64,000 nucleotides of DNA, taken from assembly GCA_016861025.1 (NCBI GenBank), contig BOKO01000013.1:62001-126000 (forward strand), in the 5' to 3' direction. Below the pieces are notes generated by a model. It did not search any database, was not told where the DNA came from, and worked only from the letters and a program-made list of their open reading frames with translations. Position numbers and translations under genes: made by a program. Source of the DNA: Chloroflexota bacterium (GTDB lineage Bacteria > Chloroflexota > Anaerolineae > Caldilineales > Caldilineaceae). Shown here one piece after another: positions 55,398-63,753 of the stretch. Position 1 is the first letter of the stretch. Every line of letters starts with the position of its first letter.

Positions 55398-56380
55398 GGC
55401 GCGGCCTTCCTTGATGAAACGCAAGGCTCTGGACGTTCGACCGCGCCGGCGGTGTCCTCCTGAAATTGAACACAGTTGAGGACTTCGCAGCCGGGATAGG
55501 CGTCTTCCGCCTGCTCGGCCGCATGATCGGCGTCTTCCGCCTGGCAGTCGAACACGATCTGGAACTTGTCGCCAGGCTCCTCGTGAAGCGTGACCCGATA
55601 GGGTTTGAGCTCCGACTTATCGCCGGGCGGCTCGATCATCTCGCCGTCTGCGTTATATATCTCGTCCAGCGTGTAGTGGACGATGTGCAGGCAGTCCTGC
55701 TTGGTGATTTTGGTGAAGGCCAGTTCCACGCCGTCATCGCCATCAGGATCTTGCTTGGCAAACTCCTCAATGAGCGACAGCGGAATGTAGGCGAACTTGC
55801 CCACTCCTTGGTAATTGCCCCCCGTGTAAAGCGGGTCGTACTCCACCTTGATGTGCGGCACACGTTTGAAATCCAACTCGAATTTCGACTGGTAGCCGGA
55901 TTGCTGGCCGAGGCGCCAGCCAAGCTCCCGCCCTTGGGCCCAATTGGCGTGCAGTTCCCTTGACATGTATTCAAGGTAGGACCGGTATTTCTCCGGATCG
56001 TCCGCGAAATTGCGGCCAGTGAGATTGTTGAAGATGACGGCGATGGAATCGCGATCGCCATACATGATCGGCTCGCCGTCGAGATAAAGCGCTGCCTCGT
56101 GCGCCTCGGCCCGGTCAAGCCAGCGCTGGGCATCGGTTCTGCTGGGGAAAGCGGGGTAGTCGTCGAAGACCGGGTCGCCGTCGCTGTCGGTTTTCCCGGT
56201 CGGGATCAGAAAGTGGTAGCGTCCCGCTTCGGTATAGAGAAGGCACTTGCCTTCGTCGAAGGCTTCGTGGGTGCTCCGGATCTTGCCTTGCCTGACAACG
56301 AAATGTTCCGGCCGGGTAGCCGGATCCATGGGGACCGCCGCATGACGGCCGTACGGGATGCCGGAGATATTCGAGCGCAT
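55394..56380 (-). CDS. Unknown protein with C-terminal CQAED-type module
   Basis: A 328-residue protein from ATG 56380. It contains YHFLIPTGKTDSDGDPVFDD, LYLDGEPIMYGDRDSIAVIF and YIPLSLIEEFAKQDP. The C-terminal module QIVFDCQAEDADHAAEQAED, then AYPGCEVL, is shared with the protein at 40482, showing a common domain used in two otherwise different proteins. It overlaps the downstream gene by 4 bases. Confidence 0.6.
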   Translation of the reverse strand: MRSNISGIPYGRHAAVPMDPATRPEHFVVRQGKIRSTHEAFDEGKCLLYTEAGRYHFLIPTGKTDSDGDPVFDDYPAFPSRTDAQRWLDRAEAHEAALYLDGEPIMYGDRDSIAVIFNNLTGRNFADDPEKYRSYLEYMSRELHANWAQGRELGWRLGQQSGYQSKFELDFKRVPHIKVEYDPLYTGGNYQGVGKFAYIPLSLIEEFAKQDPDGDDGVELAFTKITKQDCLHIVHYTLDEIYNADGEMIEPPGDKSELKPYRVTLHEEPGDKFQIVFDCQAEDADHAAEQAEDAYPGCEVLNCVQFQEDTAGAVERPEPCVSSRKAAP

Positions 56381-56381
56381 G

Positions 56382-56765
56382 TCAGACCTCGAGCAACTGC
56401 CGCATGCAGACGAACCTGGCGCCCAGTTCGTCGGCCGCAACGCCGCCGTCGATAGGCTCGATATCGAGCGCCTCCTCGACCAGGTGGGCTTTCAACCTGG
56501 CGATATCGGAGTCGCCGCATCGCGAGAATTCGATTTCGTCCAGGGCGGCGTCGAATTCGTCCCGGCTGTCCAGCACCTGCGCAAGCGTCGACGCCACGGC
56601 GACATCGGAGGCGGCCTTGCGGCACATCGCCATGACTTCCGGATCCGCGAAGCGCGTCCGCAACTCGAAGTCGTCCTGGCGGGAAAGGAAATTCTCGATC
56701 ATCGCGTCGATCAGCTGGACCGGAATTTCGATTTTAGGAAGGGCGTCGGCAAGGGCGAAGGTCAT
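56382..56765 (-). CDS. Unknown acidic helical protein
   Basis: A 127-residue protein (IEIPVQLIDAMIENFLSRQD, MAMCRKAASDVAVASTLAQV, LKAHLVEEALDIEPIDGGVA). It lies 17 bases after the glycine-zipper gene stop and 1 base before the next gene. No motif is recognised. Confidence 0.5.
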   Translation of the reverse strand: MTFALADALPKIEIPVQLIDAMIENFLSRQDDFELRTRFADPEVMAMCRKAASDVAVASTLAQVLDSRDEFDAALDEIEFSRCGDSDIARLKAHLVEEALDIEPIDGGVAADELGARFVCMRQLLEV

Positions 56766-56782
56766 TTGAGGTCCTTTTCTTC

Positions 56783-57568
56783 TCAGAAGCGGGGCAAATG
56801 GCGGGCGTTGATGCGGTCGATATAAGACCCTGCCGCGGCGCGCACGTTGCCATAGGACTGCCGGTCGGACAGGCGCATGATGTCGTAGATGCGTTGCGCA
56901 TCGTCGTTGATCGGGGCGAGGCTGTAGCCCGCGTCGGCCGCCTGGGAGTATGCGACTAGGTATTGGCGACCCAGGGAGTTCCGGTCGGAGATGGCCTGTC
57001 TGGTGAGCGCGGACAGCCTGCTCACCTCGTCCTGCAGGACGCGCATCTCACCCGGCCCAGCCAGGTTGAGATCGACCTGGCGCTCCGAGAGCAGGCGCTG
57101 GGCGGCCGACGCGGTGTCGTTCGCCATGAAAAAGCGCTGGGAGAGGTTCTTGAAGCCGGCAAGCCGGGCCGGATCCAGGGAGACGGGAGGGCCGCTGTGG
57201 GCCGGCCCGCCGTACTGAGGGTTGGCGGAATATCCTCCCTGGAGAATCTGCTGCTGCGGATCGGGTTGCTGCTGCGCGCCGATGACGGCGCCCACGCCCG
57301 CCCCGAGAACTGTGGTGACGGTCCGGTTGGAGCCGGTCATCTTCCCGATGATGTTTCCGGCGGCGGCGCCGATCACGCCGCCGACAGTGGCGGCCTTGCC
57401 ATTGACACCCTGATCCTGAGCCTGGGCCGGCCCGGCAACGAACCCGGTAGAGGCCGACAGGGCTATCGCGGCGGCCGCGGCCTTCATGCGTGGCGTGAGG
57501 AGATCTCCGACGCCCAGTCCATGCAGCTGGGAAAGTATCGATTCCTGGATGGCTTTCAGCGGCTTCAT
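56783..57568 (-). CDS. Exported glycine-zipper protein
   Basis: A 261-residue protein with an N-terminal amphipathic stretch, a signal-like segment (MKAAAAAIALSASTGFVAGP, AQAQ) and a glycine-zipper (VGGVIGAAAGNIIGKMTG, VLGAGVGAVIGAQQQ). A Gln-rich linker and a helical C-terminal domain of about 140 residues follow. Glycine-zipper exported proteins associate with membranes. The signal starts about residue 28, so translation might start at the internal ATG near 57487. The shared dyad 57597-57619 lies 29 bases upstream. Confidence 0.75.
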   Translation of the reverse strand: MKPLKAIQESILSQLHGLGVGDLLTPRMKAAAAAIALSASTGFVAGPAQAQDQGVNGKAATVGGVIGAAAGNIIGKMTGSNRTVTTVLGAGVGAVIGAQQQPDPQQQILQGGYSANPQYGGPAHSGPPVSLDPARLAGFKNLSQRFFMANDTASAAQRLLSERQVDLNLAGPGEMRVLQDEVSRLSALTRQAISDRNSLGRQYLVAYSQAADAGYSLAPINDDAQRIYDIMRLSDRQSYGNVRAAAGSYIDRINARHLPRF

Positions 57569-57596
57569 CGGACAGTCCTCCTTGGGCGCAATGATT

Positions 57597-57619
57597 CCGT
57601 ATTATATCAAAAATACAGA
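57597..57619. promoter_or_regulatory. Shared operator-like dyad 2 (CCGTAT-N10-ATACAGA)
   Basis: Same sequence and 10-base spacing as at 15273, with ATT/AAT flanks that extend the symmetry. It is 29 bases upstream of the glycine-zipper gene. Confidence 0.6.
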
Positions 57620-57655
57620 ATTTTGGCAGGGGGTCGCGGCGATCGGAGTGAGGCG

Positions 57656-58915
57656 TCAGCCGGAAACTTTCGGGGGGGATGCGCTGGACTGTTCGGACAG
57701 GCTGGCGCCGGACACGTATCCCTTGCCCGTGAGGGTGAAGCAGCTTTGCGCGATGACGGGGCGCATCGCCGCCCAAATCCTCGACGACGGGTCATCTGGC
57801 ATGAAGTCCATCGCCGCCGCGGCGATTTCCTCGATGATGTGCCCAGGACGGTCTACGAGGCAATGTTTCGCTCCGAACAACGCGAGATCGTTTCTTGCAG
57901 GCCAGGCCTTCGTGGTGTTGAGCTTGAGAGCAAGGGTGTCCTTGGGGATGTAGCAGGTGGTGTTGACGACATCGTAGAGCGGAGAGAGACGGCAATCGTT
58001 CGATCCCGGATGGGTGTAGAGCATGCCGAAGTTCTTCAAGTGGGCGTCACCGTTTCTCACGAGAATGGAAAGCACGACGGAGCGGAAGAGTTCGCGCAGG
58101 GAATGGTTGCGAAATTGCGGCGAGCTGAACAAGGATACCGCCTTGGCCACGTTCTCGTAGCTGCTGCTGTATTTCTCGTCGGCGCCTCGGTTCATGAGCG
58201 CGGTCATGTCCTCGAATCCGAGAAACTCGCCATCCCGAAGATCGAAACGGTTTACCACGAAAAGCCGCCGATTCTCGGAGAGCCAGAAGTCCGGGACCTC
58301 CATGCCGGCTTTCTTCGCGATCGACATGCAAAGAAACTCGTTCTCCGCAAGGTCAGGGTAATCCTCCCCTGACGATTTCACGATGACGCTTTTTGCCTTG
58401 ATGGTGCTCTTCTCGACGACATCGGAGTCCGCGTCCTTGTTGCGGAGAAGCACCTTGGGCTGGATGCCCGAGACGCCGCTGGTGGCCGCGTATTTGTTCG
58501 ACAGGTATTCAAACAGGTCTTCAGTGCCCTTCCACGCGAGGATTTCTCCCAGGCTTTCGCCATCGGCGACGGGATGGTTCTCGATGGCCGGCGGGGAGAA
58601 GGTGACACGGCCGATCATCGATGCTCCAGTTATCCCGAGCATCGCCATGTCGTCCATCTTCATGGTCTTGCCGAAATGATGCCGGATCCACAAATCGAGA
58701 TAACCTTCCGGCAGGTTCTGACGAAAGACTCCCGGGAGCACATTGCCGGCATAGCTTTGCGCCCGGATCGGCATGGTAAGGGAGACCGCGCATTCAGGCA
58801 GCTTCGTCCGGTAGAGAAAAACGTACTGGGATTCCCGCAGCAGATCGCCCGCCAGTCCTTGCGTCGTCGAAACGGCCAGGTGCTTCAGCTTATTGCTCGT
58901 CCCGGAAGGTTTCAT
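57656..58915 (-). CDS. hipA: HipA-type serine/threonine kinase toxin
   Basis: A 419-residue protein. Landmarks: FRQNLPEGYLDLWIRHHFGK, MLGITGASMIGRVTF, SGVSGIQPKVLLRNK, AKSVIVKSSGEDYPDLAENE, FVVNRFDLRDGEFLGFEDMT, and the catalytic ILVRNGDAHLKNFGMLY with LSPLYDVVNT. The conserved Asp and Asn of the kinase are present. It overlaps the hipB gene by 26 bases. HipA phosphorylates a translation-related target and slows growth. Here the pair would act as a plasmid addiction system. Confidence 0.9.
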   Translation of the reverse strand: MKPSGTSNKLKHLAVSTTQGLAGDLLRESQYVFLYRTKLPECAVSLTMPIRAQSYAGNVLPGVFRQNLPEGYLDLWIRHHFGKTMKMDDMAMLGITGASMIGRVTFSPPAIENHPVADGESLGEILAWKGTEDLFEYLSNKYAATSGVSGIQPKVLLRNKDADSDVVEKSTIKAKSVIVKSSGEDYPDLAENEFLCMSIAKKAGMEVPDFWLSENRRLFVVNRFDLRDGEFLGFEDMTALMNRGADEKYSSSYENVAKAVSLFSSPQFRNHSLRELFRSVVLSILVRNGDAHLKNFGMLYTHPGSNDCRLSPLYDVVNTTCYIPKDTLALKLNTTKAWPARNDLALFGAKHCLVDRPGHIIEEIAAAAMDFMPDDPSSRIWAAMRPVIAQSCFTLTGKGYVSGASLSEQSSASPPKVSG

Positions 58916-59147
58916 TGAGTTCCTCGAGGGTTGGCGGCGCGCTCATCGGCCTCAGCGCGATCTCCAGTCCAAGCGTGGAGAGAATGCGAATCAGCCGGCG
59001 CAGCCCGATGTCGTGGCCAGTCTTGCCGCCTTCGAAACGCAAATACGACTCACGGCTGCCCCCGGACTGCTTTGCAAGCGCTTCCTGGGTCAGATCCAAT
59101 TCCTTGCGGCGTGCCGCAACAGCATCGCGGATTTCGTTCAGATTCAT
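58890..59147 (-). CDS. hipB: HipB-type antitoxin (XRE regulator)
   Basis: An 85-residue protein from the ATG at 59147 (an upstream TTG lies inside the operator). The helix-turn-helix is LNEIRDAVAARRKELDLTQE then ALAKQSGGSRESYLRFEGGK. It binds and neutralises HipA and represses the operon through the dyad at 59148-59204. Confidence 0.87.
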   Translation of the reverse strand: MNLNEIRDAVAARRKELDLTQEALAKQSGGSRESYLRFEGGKTGHDIGLRRLIRILSTLGLEIALRPMSAPPTLEELNETFRDEQ

Positions 59148-59204
59148 GTGACAAGTATTGCACAATCAAACAACCAAATCAAGCAAAAGTGCAATACTTG
59201 TCAC
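59148..59204. promoter_or_regulatory. hipBA operator: 16-base inverted repeat
   Basis: GTGACAAGTATTGCAC (59148-59163) and GTGCAATACTTGTCAC (59189-59204) are perfect inverted copies separated by 25 AT-rich bases. They directly abut the hipB start codon, as expected for a HipB operator pair with the promoter between. Confidence 0.75.
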
Positions 59205-59205
59205 A

Positions 59206-59754
59206 TTATGGGCGGGTGTGTTGGCGCTGCGGCGGTGGGTCTTCGGGCGGCTGGGCGGGTTTTCGGTATTCCCGAAGATCCTCGATTTTCTCGTTCCCGA
59301 TTTGTTCGACGGCGCCCTCCTGCAGCCATCGATTGAAGGTTCCCCATCTGACAATGGCTTCCGGTACGCCGTCGGCGTCGCCGACGACAAAGAACCGCCG
59401 CAGCGGATACATGCCGATACGGGCTATCGCGCCTTCGTCGAGTAGCTGAAGCGCTTTCCGCGCGTTGGCTGCCTCGCATTCGCTGAGGGCTTCGCGACCG
59501 GCCGGCGTGATGGCGACCTCTGGCCACACGCCGCCGAGCTGGTTCGGCGTATAGCTCCCGGTGCGCACGGCGTATCCCTTGTCGATCATCGATTGCAGGC
59601 GTTCGCGGCCATAGCCGCCGTTTTCCCCGGCCGTGTCTCCCCATTGGTAGCCAGCTTTACCGTCGGGCGCGGCGGCGGCGTACGCAAGGTCAGCAAGGGC
59701 CAGATATTCGAAGATTCTCTTGTTGAAAGCCATGGTCTTCGTGTCCTCGCTCAC
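59206..59754 (-). CDS. Unknown protein with winged-helix-like middle
   Basis: A 182-residue protein. The middle (RLQSMIDKGYAVRTGSYTPN, VWPEVAITPAGREALSECEA) reads like a winged-helix with a wing strand. The C-terminal tail is Pro/Gln/Arg-rich. It ends 2 bases from the hipBA operator. It overlaps the next gene by 4 bases. Confidence 0.55.
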   Translation of the reverse strand: MSEDTKTMAFNKRIFEYLALADLAYAAAAPDGKAGYQWGDTAGENGGYGRERLQSMIDKGYAVRTGSYTPNQLGGVWPEVAITPAGREALSECEAANARKALQLLDEGAIARIGMYPLRRFFVVGDADGVPEAIVRWGTFNRWLQEGAVEQIGNEKIEDLREYRKPAQPPEDPPPQRQHTRP

Positions 59755-60095
59755 GCTCTGGCGCGCGGCATGGAGTGATCGCCTCCATTGACATAGCCGT
59801 CGAGCATGGCAACCAGTTCATCCTGCTCGAACCTGTAGGCGGTGAGCACATTATGGTAGCCGTTGTGGCTGATCACCAGCATCTCGCAGCTGTCAGGAGC
59901 GATCTGGGTGAGGATGAGGAACTTCTCTGGGGATTCGGCCCAGACGAACGTCTCGCCCATTCCCCAGTGGCGCGAGCCGCGGGCCTTTTCCGAAAGCGCT
60001 TCAAGGGACGGATAGTGCGCAATCTGCCCGGGACCCGCCTTCGCATCCTGATCGGCAAGGATTCGCGAGATCGTTTCATACGACAGTTCCAACAT
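59751..60095 (-). CDS. Unknown protein
   Basis: A 114-residue protein (LSYETISRILADQDAKAGPG, FVWAESPEKFLILTQIAPDS, VLTAYRFEQDELVAMLDGYV). No family is recognised. It overlaps the downstream gene by 4 bases. Confidence 0.55.
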   Translation of the reverse strand: MLELSYETISRILADQDAKAGPGQIAHYPSLEALSEKARGSRHWGMGETFVWAESPEKFLILTQIAPDSCEMLVISHNGYHNVLTAYRFEQDELVAMLDGYVNGGDHSMPRARA

Positions 60096-60113
60096 TTCCG
60101 TCCCCTGTGATGT

Positions 60114-60335
60114 TTACGGCCGCGGAGGCGCGGGTTGATTCTGGCGGGCGATATGCCGGTAACCGTTGGCGATGAGCTTGCCGATCGGCTCGGTGATCAC
60201 GACGCCGTTGGCGCCGCGCAGAACGACGCTCCCGCCGTTTCTGGACAGGATCTCGAAGCGGCGTTCTCCCTTGGCGAAGAAATCGCCCTTTTCGGGTCCC
60301 GGAGATTCCAGGTCTGTTGCTTCGACGGCATTCAT
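60114..60335 (-). CDS. Small unknown protein
   Basis: A 73-residue protein (GDFFAKGERRFEILSRNGGS, VVLRGANGVVITEPIGKLIA). It overlaps the next gene upstream by 4 bases and reads like a small beta-barrel. No function. Confidence 0.5.
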   Translation of the reverse strand: MNAVEATDLESPGPEKGDFFAKGERRFEILSRNGGSVVLRGANGVVITEPIGKLIANGYRHIARQNQPAPPRP

Positions 60336-61138
60336 GATTTGCTCCTGATAGGGGACTTCTTTTGAGCGCGGTCCGGCAGCCTGAATTGTGCGGAAACGCC
60401 GGTAAGTTCATCGATGGAAAAGTCAGTCCCGATTGCGAGTTCCTCGCCTTTATCGGGTTCGTACTCGCAATGGAGGATCGCTACAGCTTCATCTTCGTTC
60501 GGCACCTCCTTTGCCCACGCCAAATAGGTGCTGGCGCCATATTCATGGCGGTGGGTGACAGAATAGGGCACGAGTCCGTCGATGGATTGCGCTAGAGTCA
60601 GCAGTTCGGCTGCCGATCTTCGCAGGGCGAGAGCGTTGCCAATGGGGTCGGAAACGGGGTCGCCAATCGGGCGAGCGAGAATTGCCTTGACGGCCTTCAT
60701 CTCAGTCTCGCCCAGGCAATTCTCGAGGGACTTCATCGCCGCCATTCCCGCTTCCGTTCGGGCCAGTGTCTCGATGAGCTCCTCCGAAGGACCGAACCGG
60801 ATGCGCTCGATGGCATTTTCCAGATCGGCAGTATCAAAGTTTTTCAGGATGAAGCTCGCGGCTTCATCGACCAACGGCGCAAGATTCTGTGCAGTCTTGC
60901 CGATGGAATCACGGTATCGGCCGGTGACATCGCCGCAGGTATAGATGTAGAGATTTTTGCGCCCTTCTCCCGCCGGCTCGATCTCGAAGATGATTCTGCT
61001 GTGGTTGTGGTTGCCCAGAACCCCGTCTCGCTTCAGTCCGAAATATTCCGCAAGGGGCCAGACCGCCTCGGCGACCTGATCTTCCGTTGTATCGGCCTTC
61101 AGGCGGACCGTCGTCGTAAGCGAGTGATCGAAGCTCAT
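60332..61138 (-). CDS. Unknown protein
   Basis: A 268-residue protein from ATG 61138. It includes LTTTVRLKADTTEDQVAEAV, SRIIFEIEPAGEGRKNLYIY, ELLTLAQSIDGLVPYSVTHR. Helical and beta regions alternate. No motif is recognised. It is the last of a coupled set with 60114. Confidence 0.55.
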   Translation of the reverse strand: MSFDHSLTTTVRLKADTTEDQVAEAVWPLAEYFGLKRDGVLGNHNHSRIIFEIEPAGEGRKNLYIYTCGDVTGRYRDSIGKTAQNLAPLVDEAASFILKNFDTADLENAIERIRFGPSEELIETLARTEAGMAAMKSLENCLGETEMKAVKAILARPIGDPVSDPIGNALALRRSAAELLTLAQSIDGLVPYSVTHRHEYGASTYLAWAKEVPNEDEAVAILHCEYEPDKGEELAIGTDFSIDELTGVSAQFRLPDRAQKKSPIRSKS

Positions 61139-61166
61139 GTGGGTTCTCCGAATGGCGTTGCCGTGT

Positions 61167-61421
61167 CTATTTAATGCGTTGCGGCGGGGTGGCGGGCTTT
61201 CTGTCCTCGAAGAGCTGATCGGCGACGCACTCGTCCCTTGAGTTGCGCACCTCGGCCTTGTAGGTGCCCATCGCGTCGTGCGTGGTCTCACCCGCGCGGG
61301 CGTACTGGTCGCTCAAAAGGTAGGCCATTTCGGAAGAGGCCTCCTTGAGGGATTCGGCGGAACGCTCTCCGATCTCGTATCCGTCCCTGTCCAGCAACAC
61401 GACGCGATATTTCGAATCCAT
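61167..61421 (-). CDS. Small unknown protein
   Basis: An 84-residue protein from ATG 61421 (KYRVVLLDRDGYEIGERSAE, SLKEASSEMAYLLSDQYARA). It could be a small alpha/beta protein. It is 2 bases from the next gene upstream. Confidence 0.5.
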   Translation of the reverse strand: MDSKYRVVLLDRDGYEIGERSAESLKEASSEMAYLLSDQYARAGETTHDAMGTYKAEVRNSRDECVADQLFEDRKPATPPQRIK

Positions 61422-61423
61422 TT

Positions 61424-61612
61424 TCACGCACCGCTTATCGGAAACAGCCTGGCCTCGCCAACATGGGTTACGGGCCCGTTCGTGTCGAGCGGCCTGATGC
61501 TGCGCCAGAATGTCCCGGTACGGACTACCTCGCCAATGAAGCGTTCCGCGCGCTTGGTGCTGACTTCCACGAGAGGCGATCGGGGTTGGCCAGCCGGAAT
61601 TGCCGGGGTCAT
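61424..61612 (-). CDS. Small unknown protein
   Basis: A 62-residue protein from ATG 61612 (MTPAIPAGQPRSPLVEVSTK, FWRSIRPLDTNGPVTHVG). It overlaps the end of the next gene upstream by 4 bases. Confidence 0.45.
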   Translation of the reverse strand: MTPAIPAGQPRSPLVEVSTKRAERFIGEVVRTGTFWRSIRPLDTNGPVTHVGEARLFPISGA

Positions 61613-62367
61613 GGCTTGGCTCCATGGTTTCCCCTGGAGGATTCCGGACCGGGTTTCTCCTCGAGGTAATGCTGATAGGACAGATCCAGCGCCTGATGAA
61701 AATCGATGTCGTGGTGATCGGCAAAATGGCGCAGGTCGGCCAGGATGCAAGCCAGATCCAGATGGCTCGGCTCATCCGGCGCGTTCTCTTCGCTGGTCAT
61801 CTGATGGTAGGCGTGCAAGAGATTCGTTGCGCGTGCCACCCGGTAGGCGCTCATCTCCTTGGATGCGTCCGCGGCCCCCTCCGGGAAGGGCGGCATCTTC
61901 AACGGCACGTCGAATATGACGGTTTCGGCTTCCTGCTTGGTTGTCCGGAAAGTCCGGACTTCGCGCATGAATCGGCATTTTTCCTCCTCCGAACCCTCGT
62001 CGCACAGATGATAGGGGCCGGCGTATCCCATCTGACGCGCCACGGCGAAACCGCTGCAGACGGCGGCGATGAGTTCTTGAAGGGCGGGATTGTCGGTGAA
62101 CAGCTCTTCTTCGCCGATTACCAATTCGGCGCCGTCATCGAACCGTCCCTTGAAATACGGAAGCGATTCCTCGTCGAAATCCTTGTTCGGTTCGATGAAG
62201 AGACCGACGATTTCGACGACCTGATCGGCGTGGGCATGGTATAGCGCCGTTTCGACATCGTGACTTTGGTAGGAGGTGGAAAAACGCTCCACCCTCATTC
62301 CGCGGGTTGCTGCCGTGGCTGCTTCGATTCTCGCGCGCCATGGGGACAGGATTTCCTCTTTATGCAT
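61609..62367 (-). CDS. Unknown protein with plasmid-type helical C-terminus
   Basis: A 252-residue protein from ATG 62367. The middle is acidic and mixed. The C-terminal region (HLDLACILADLRHFADHHDI, DFHQALDLSYQHYLEE) is a helical motif common in plasmid and ICE genes of unknown function. It overlaps the downstream gene by 4 bases. Confidence 0.6.
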   Translation of the reverse strand: MHKEEILSPWRARIEAATAATRGMRVERFSTSYQSHDVETALYHAHADQVVEIVGLFIEPNKDFDEESLPYFKGRFDDGAELVIGEEELFTDNPALQELIAAVCSGFAVARQMGYAGPYHLCDEGSEEEKCRFMREVRTFRTTKQEAETVIFDVPLKMPPFPEGAADASKEMSAYRVARATNLLHAYHQMTSEENAPDEPSHLDLACILADLRHFADHHDIDFHQALDLSYQHYLEEKPGPESSRGNHGAKP

Positions 62368-62386
62368 CGCTTCCCTCTTAATGAAA

Positions 62387-63019
62387 CTACGGCCTGAATC
62401 CACGGCCATGAGACGAGCACACCTGGGTTTCGCCTTCTTCGTCCCGGTTTTCCATGCGCTCCCGCATTTCGGAAATGAAGTCGGCAGGCTCCATCAAGCC
62501 GTAACGCGCAAGCCGGAGGGGGATTTCCTCCGGGGACAGCTGCCCTTCCTCGATCCGCTCCAGCATGAACGCCGATAGCCGATCCTCGGATAGGGGTTCG
62601 GGCCGCTCGACCGCGACCACTTCATGGGAGATGACCTCGGCCGGCGTGTCCTGCGTGAGATCGCCGTTGCCATAGGCTCTCGCGACCATGTTCTGCAGCC
62701 GCGTCATCATGTCCGACGCCGGCTCGCCGTTCAGGTCGTAGTCGATGTCGAGGGTGAGACGAATGCGGCAGACGGGCCGGCCGGCCGACAGTTCGGATGC
62801 GAGCGCCACGGGGGCGTGTTCGTAGAGTTCGCCGGAGGGTTTTTTGAGCGAAACCAGGTCCGACCCTGACGTGATGACGCCGTTTTCGATTTTGAGGATC
62901 CTGTAGGCGCCGGAAGCTTCACCTCGGTTCGGATCTGTCCACCAGACTTCGTCGTCCGGACCGAGGCTGCGCAGCCAGGTCTCACGCGATGGATCGGCAT
63001 GTCGGCTGTGAATCGGCAT
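62387..63019 (-). CDS. Unknown protein
   Basis: A 210-residue protein. It contains VWWTDPNRGEASGAYRILKI and VCRIRLTLDIDYDLNGEPAS, and the C-terminal RLSAFMLERIEEGQLSPEEI. The first gene of an operon whose upstream region holds the shared dyad (63039-63061), 20 bases before the start. Confidence 0.55.
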   Translation of the reverse strand: MPIHSRHADPSRETWLRSLGPDDEVWWTDPNRGEASGAYRILKIENGVITSGSDLVSLKKPSGELYEHAPVALASELSAGRPVCRIRLTLDIDYDLNGEPASDMMTRLQNMVARAYGNGDLTQDTPAEVISHEVVAVERPEPLSEDRLSAFMLERIEEGQLSPEEIPLRLARYGLMEPADFISEMRERMENRDEEGETQVCSSHGRGFRP

Positions 63020-63038
63020 AGGGCACTCCCTGCAAAGT

Positions 63039-63061
63039 CCGTATTGTTGATATTATACAGA
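63039..63061. promoter_or_regulatory. Shared operator-like dyad 3 (CCGTAT-N10-ATACAGA)
   Basis: Same six- and seven-base arms and 10-base spacer as at 15273 and 57597. The flanks read AGT and CA. The outer T-A pair of the other copies is replaced by G-C, which keeps the symmetry. It is 20 bases upstream of the 62387-63019 gene. Confidence 0.6.
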
Positions 63062-63108
63062 CAGAGCCAAGCGAAGACAATACGGCCGTCCTCATGAAGG
63101 ATGGCCGG

Positions 63109-63753
63109 TCAGGCAACGATTTCTACGCTGGCGGACAGCTGCTGGCGGAGCCGGATGTTGTCGATGCGGACGGTGCCGGGTTTGTGTGTTCCGACCACCA
63201 ATGGGGTTTTGCTGAAGGATACGCCGGCGGGGTGAGCGATCAGCTTGACGCCGCGCCATTCCTTGCGGGAAAAAAGCTTGGCGACGAGATCCGGCCGGCG
63301 GCCGACGAAGCTCTCCGTGTAGTTCCACTTGTAGGCGGTCTCGACGCGTGGCTGCCCTTCCTTGTGGAGCCATTCCTTCCAGTATTCGGCGATTTCGTCG
63401 CGCAGCGAGGTGTAGATTCGCTGCATGGAGACGAATTCGGTCTTGTCGAGCATGCCCTCCGACACCTCGCCTTTGATGAGAGGTTTGTCGAGGACAACCA
63501 GGTAGTCGACGATGAACATGCGAAGCTTGTTCTTCTTCGCGTAGGCCGAGGCGGCCGCCAGTCCGTCCATCTTGCTCTGGTAGCCGTAGAGACCGGAGAC
63601 ATACCCCTTGATTTGCGGAACGATAGGCAGGGAGCACTCCGATAGTTTGATCCTGGACGGAAGCTCTTCTCCTTCAGGAAGAAAGACCACTGTGGTCATT
63701 TCGATTCCGTTGGGCGTCCTCCGCGCGGCTCCCGCGGTCTTTTTTTGTGGCAT
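63109..63753 (-). CDS. Unknown protein
   Basis: A 214-residue basic protein (begins MPQKKTAGAARRTPNGIEMT, then LPIVPQIKGYVSGLYGYQSK, LRMFIVDYLVVLDKPLIKGE and WKEWLHKEGQPRVETAYKWN). No family is recognised. It shares one base with the next gene upstream as TAATG. A start at Met19 is possible. Confidence 0.55.
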   Translation of the reverse strand: MPQKKTAGAARRTPNGIEMTTVVFLPEGEELPSRIKLSECSLPIVPQIKGYVSGLYGYQSKMDGLAAASAYAKKNKLRMFIVDYLVVLDKPLIKGEVSEGMLDKTEFVSMQRIYTSLRDEIAEYWKEWLHKEGQPRVETAYKWNYTESFVGRRPDLVAKLFSRKEWRGVKLIAHPAGVSFSKTPLVVGTHKPGTVRIDNIRLRQQLSASVEIVA

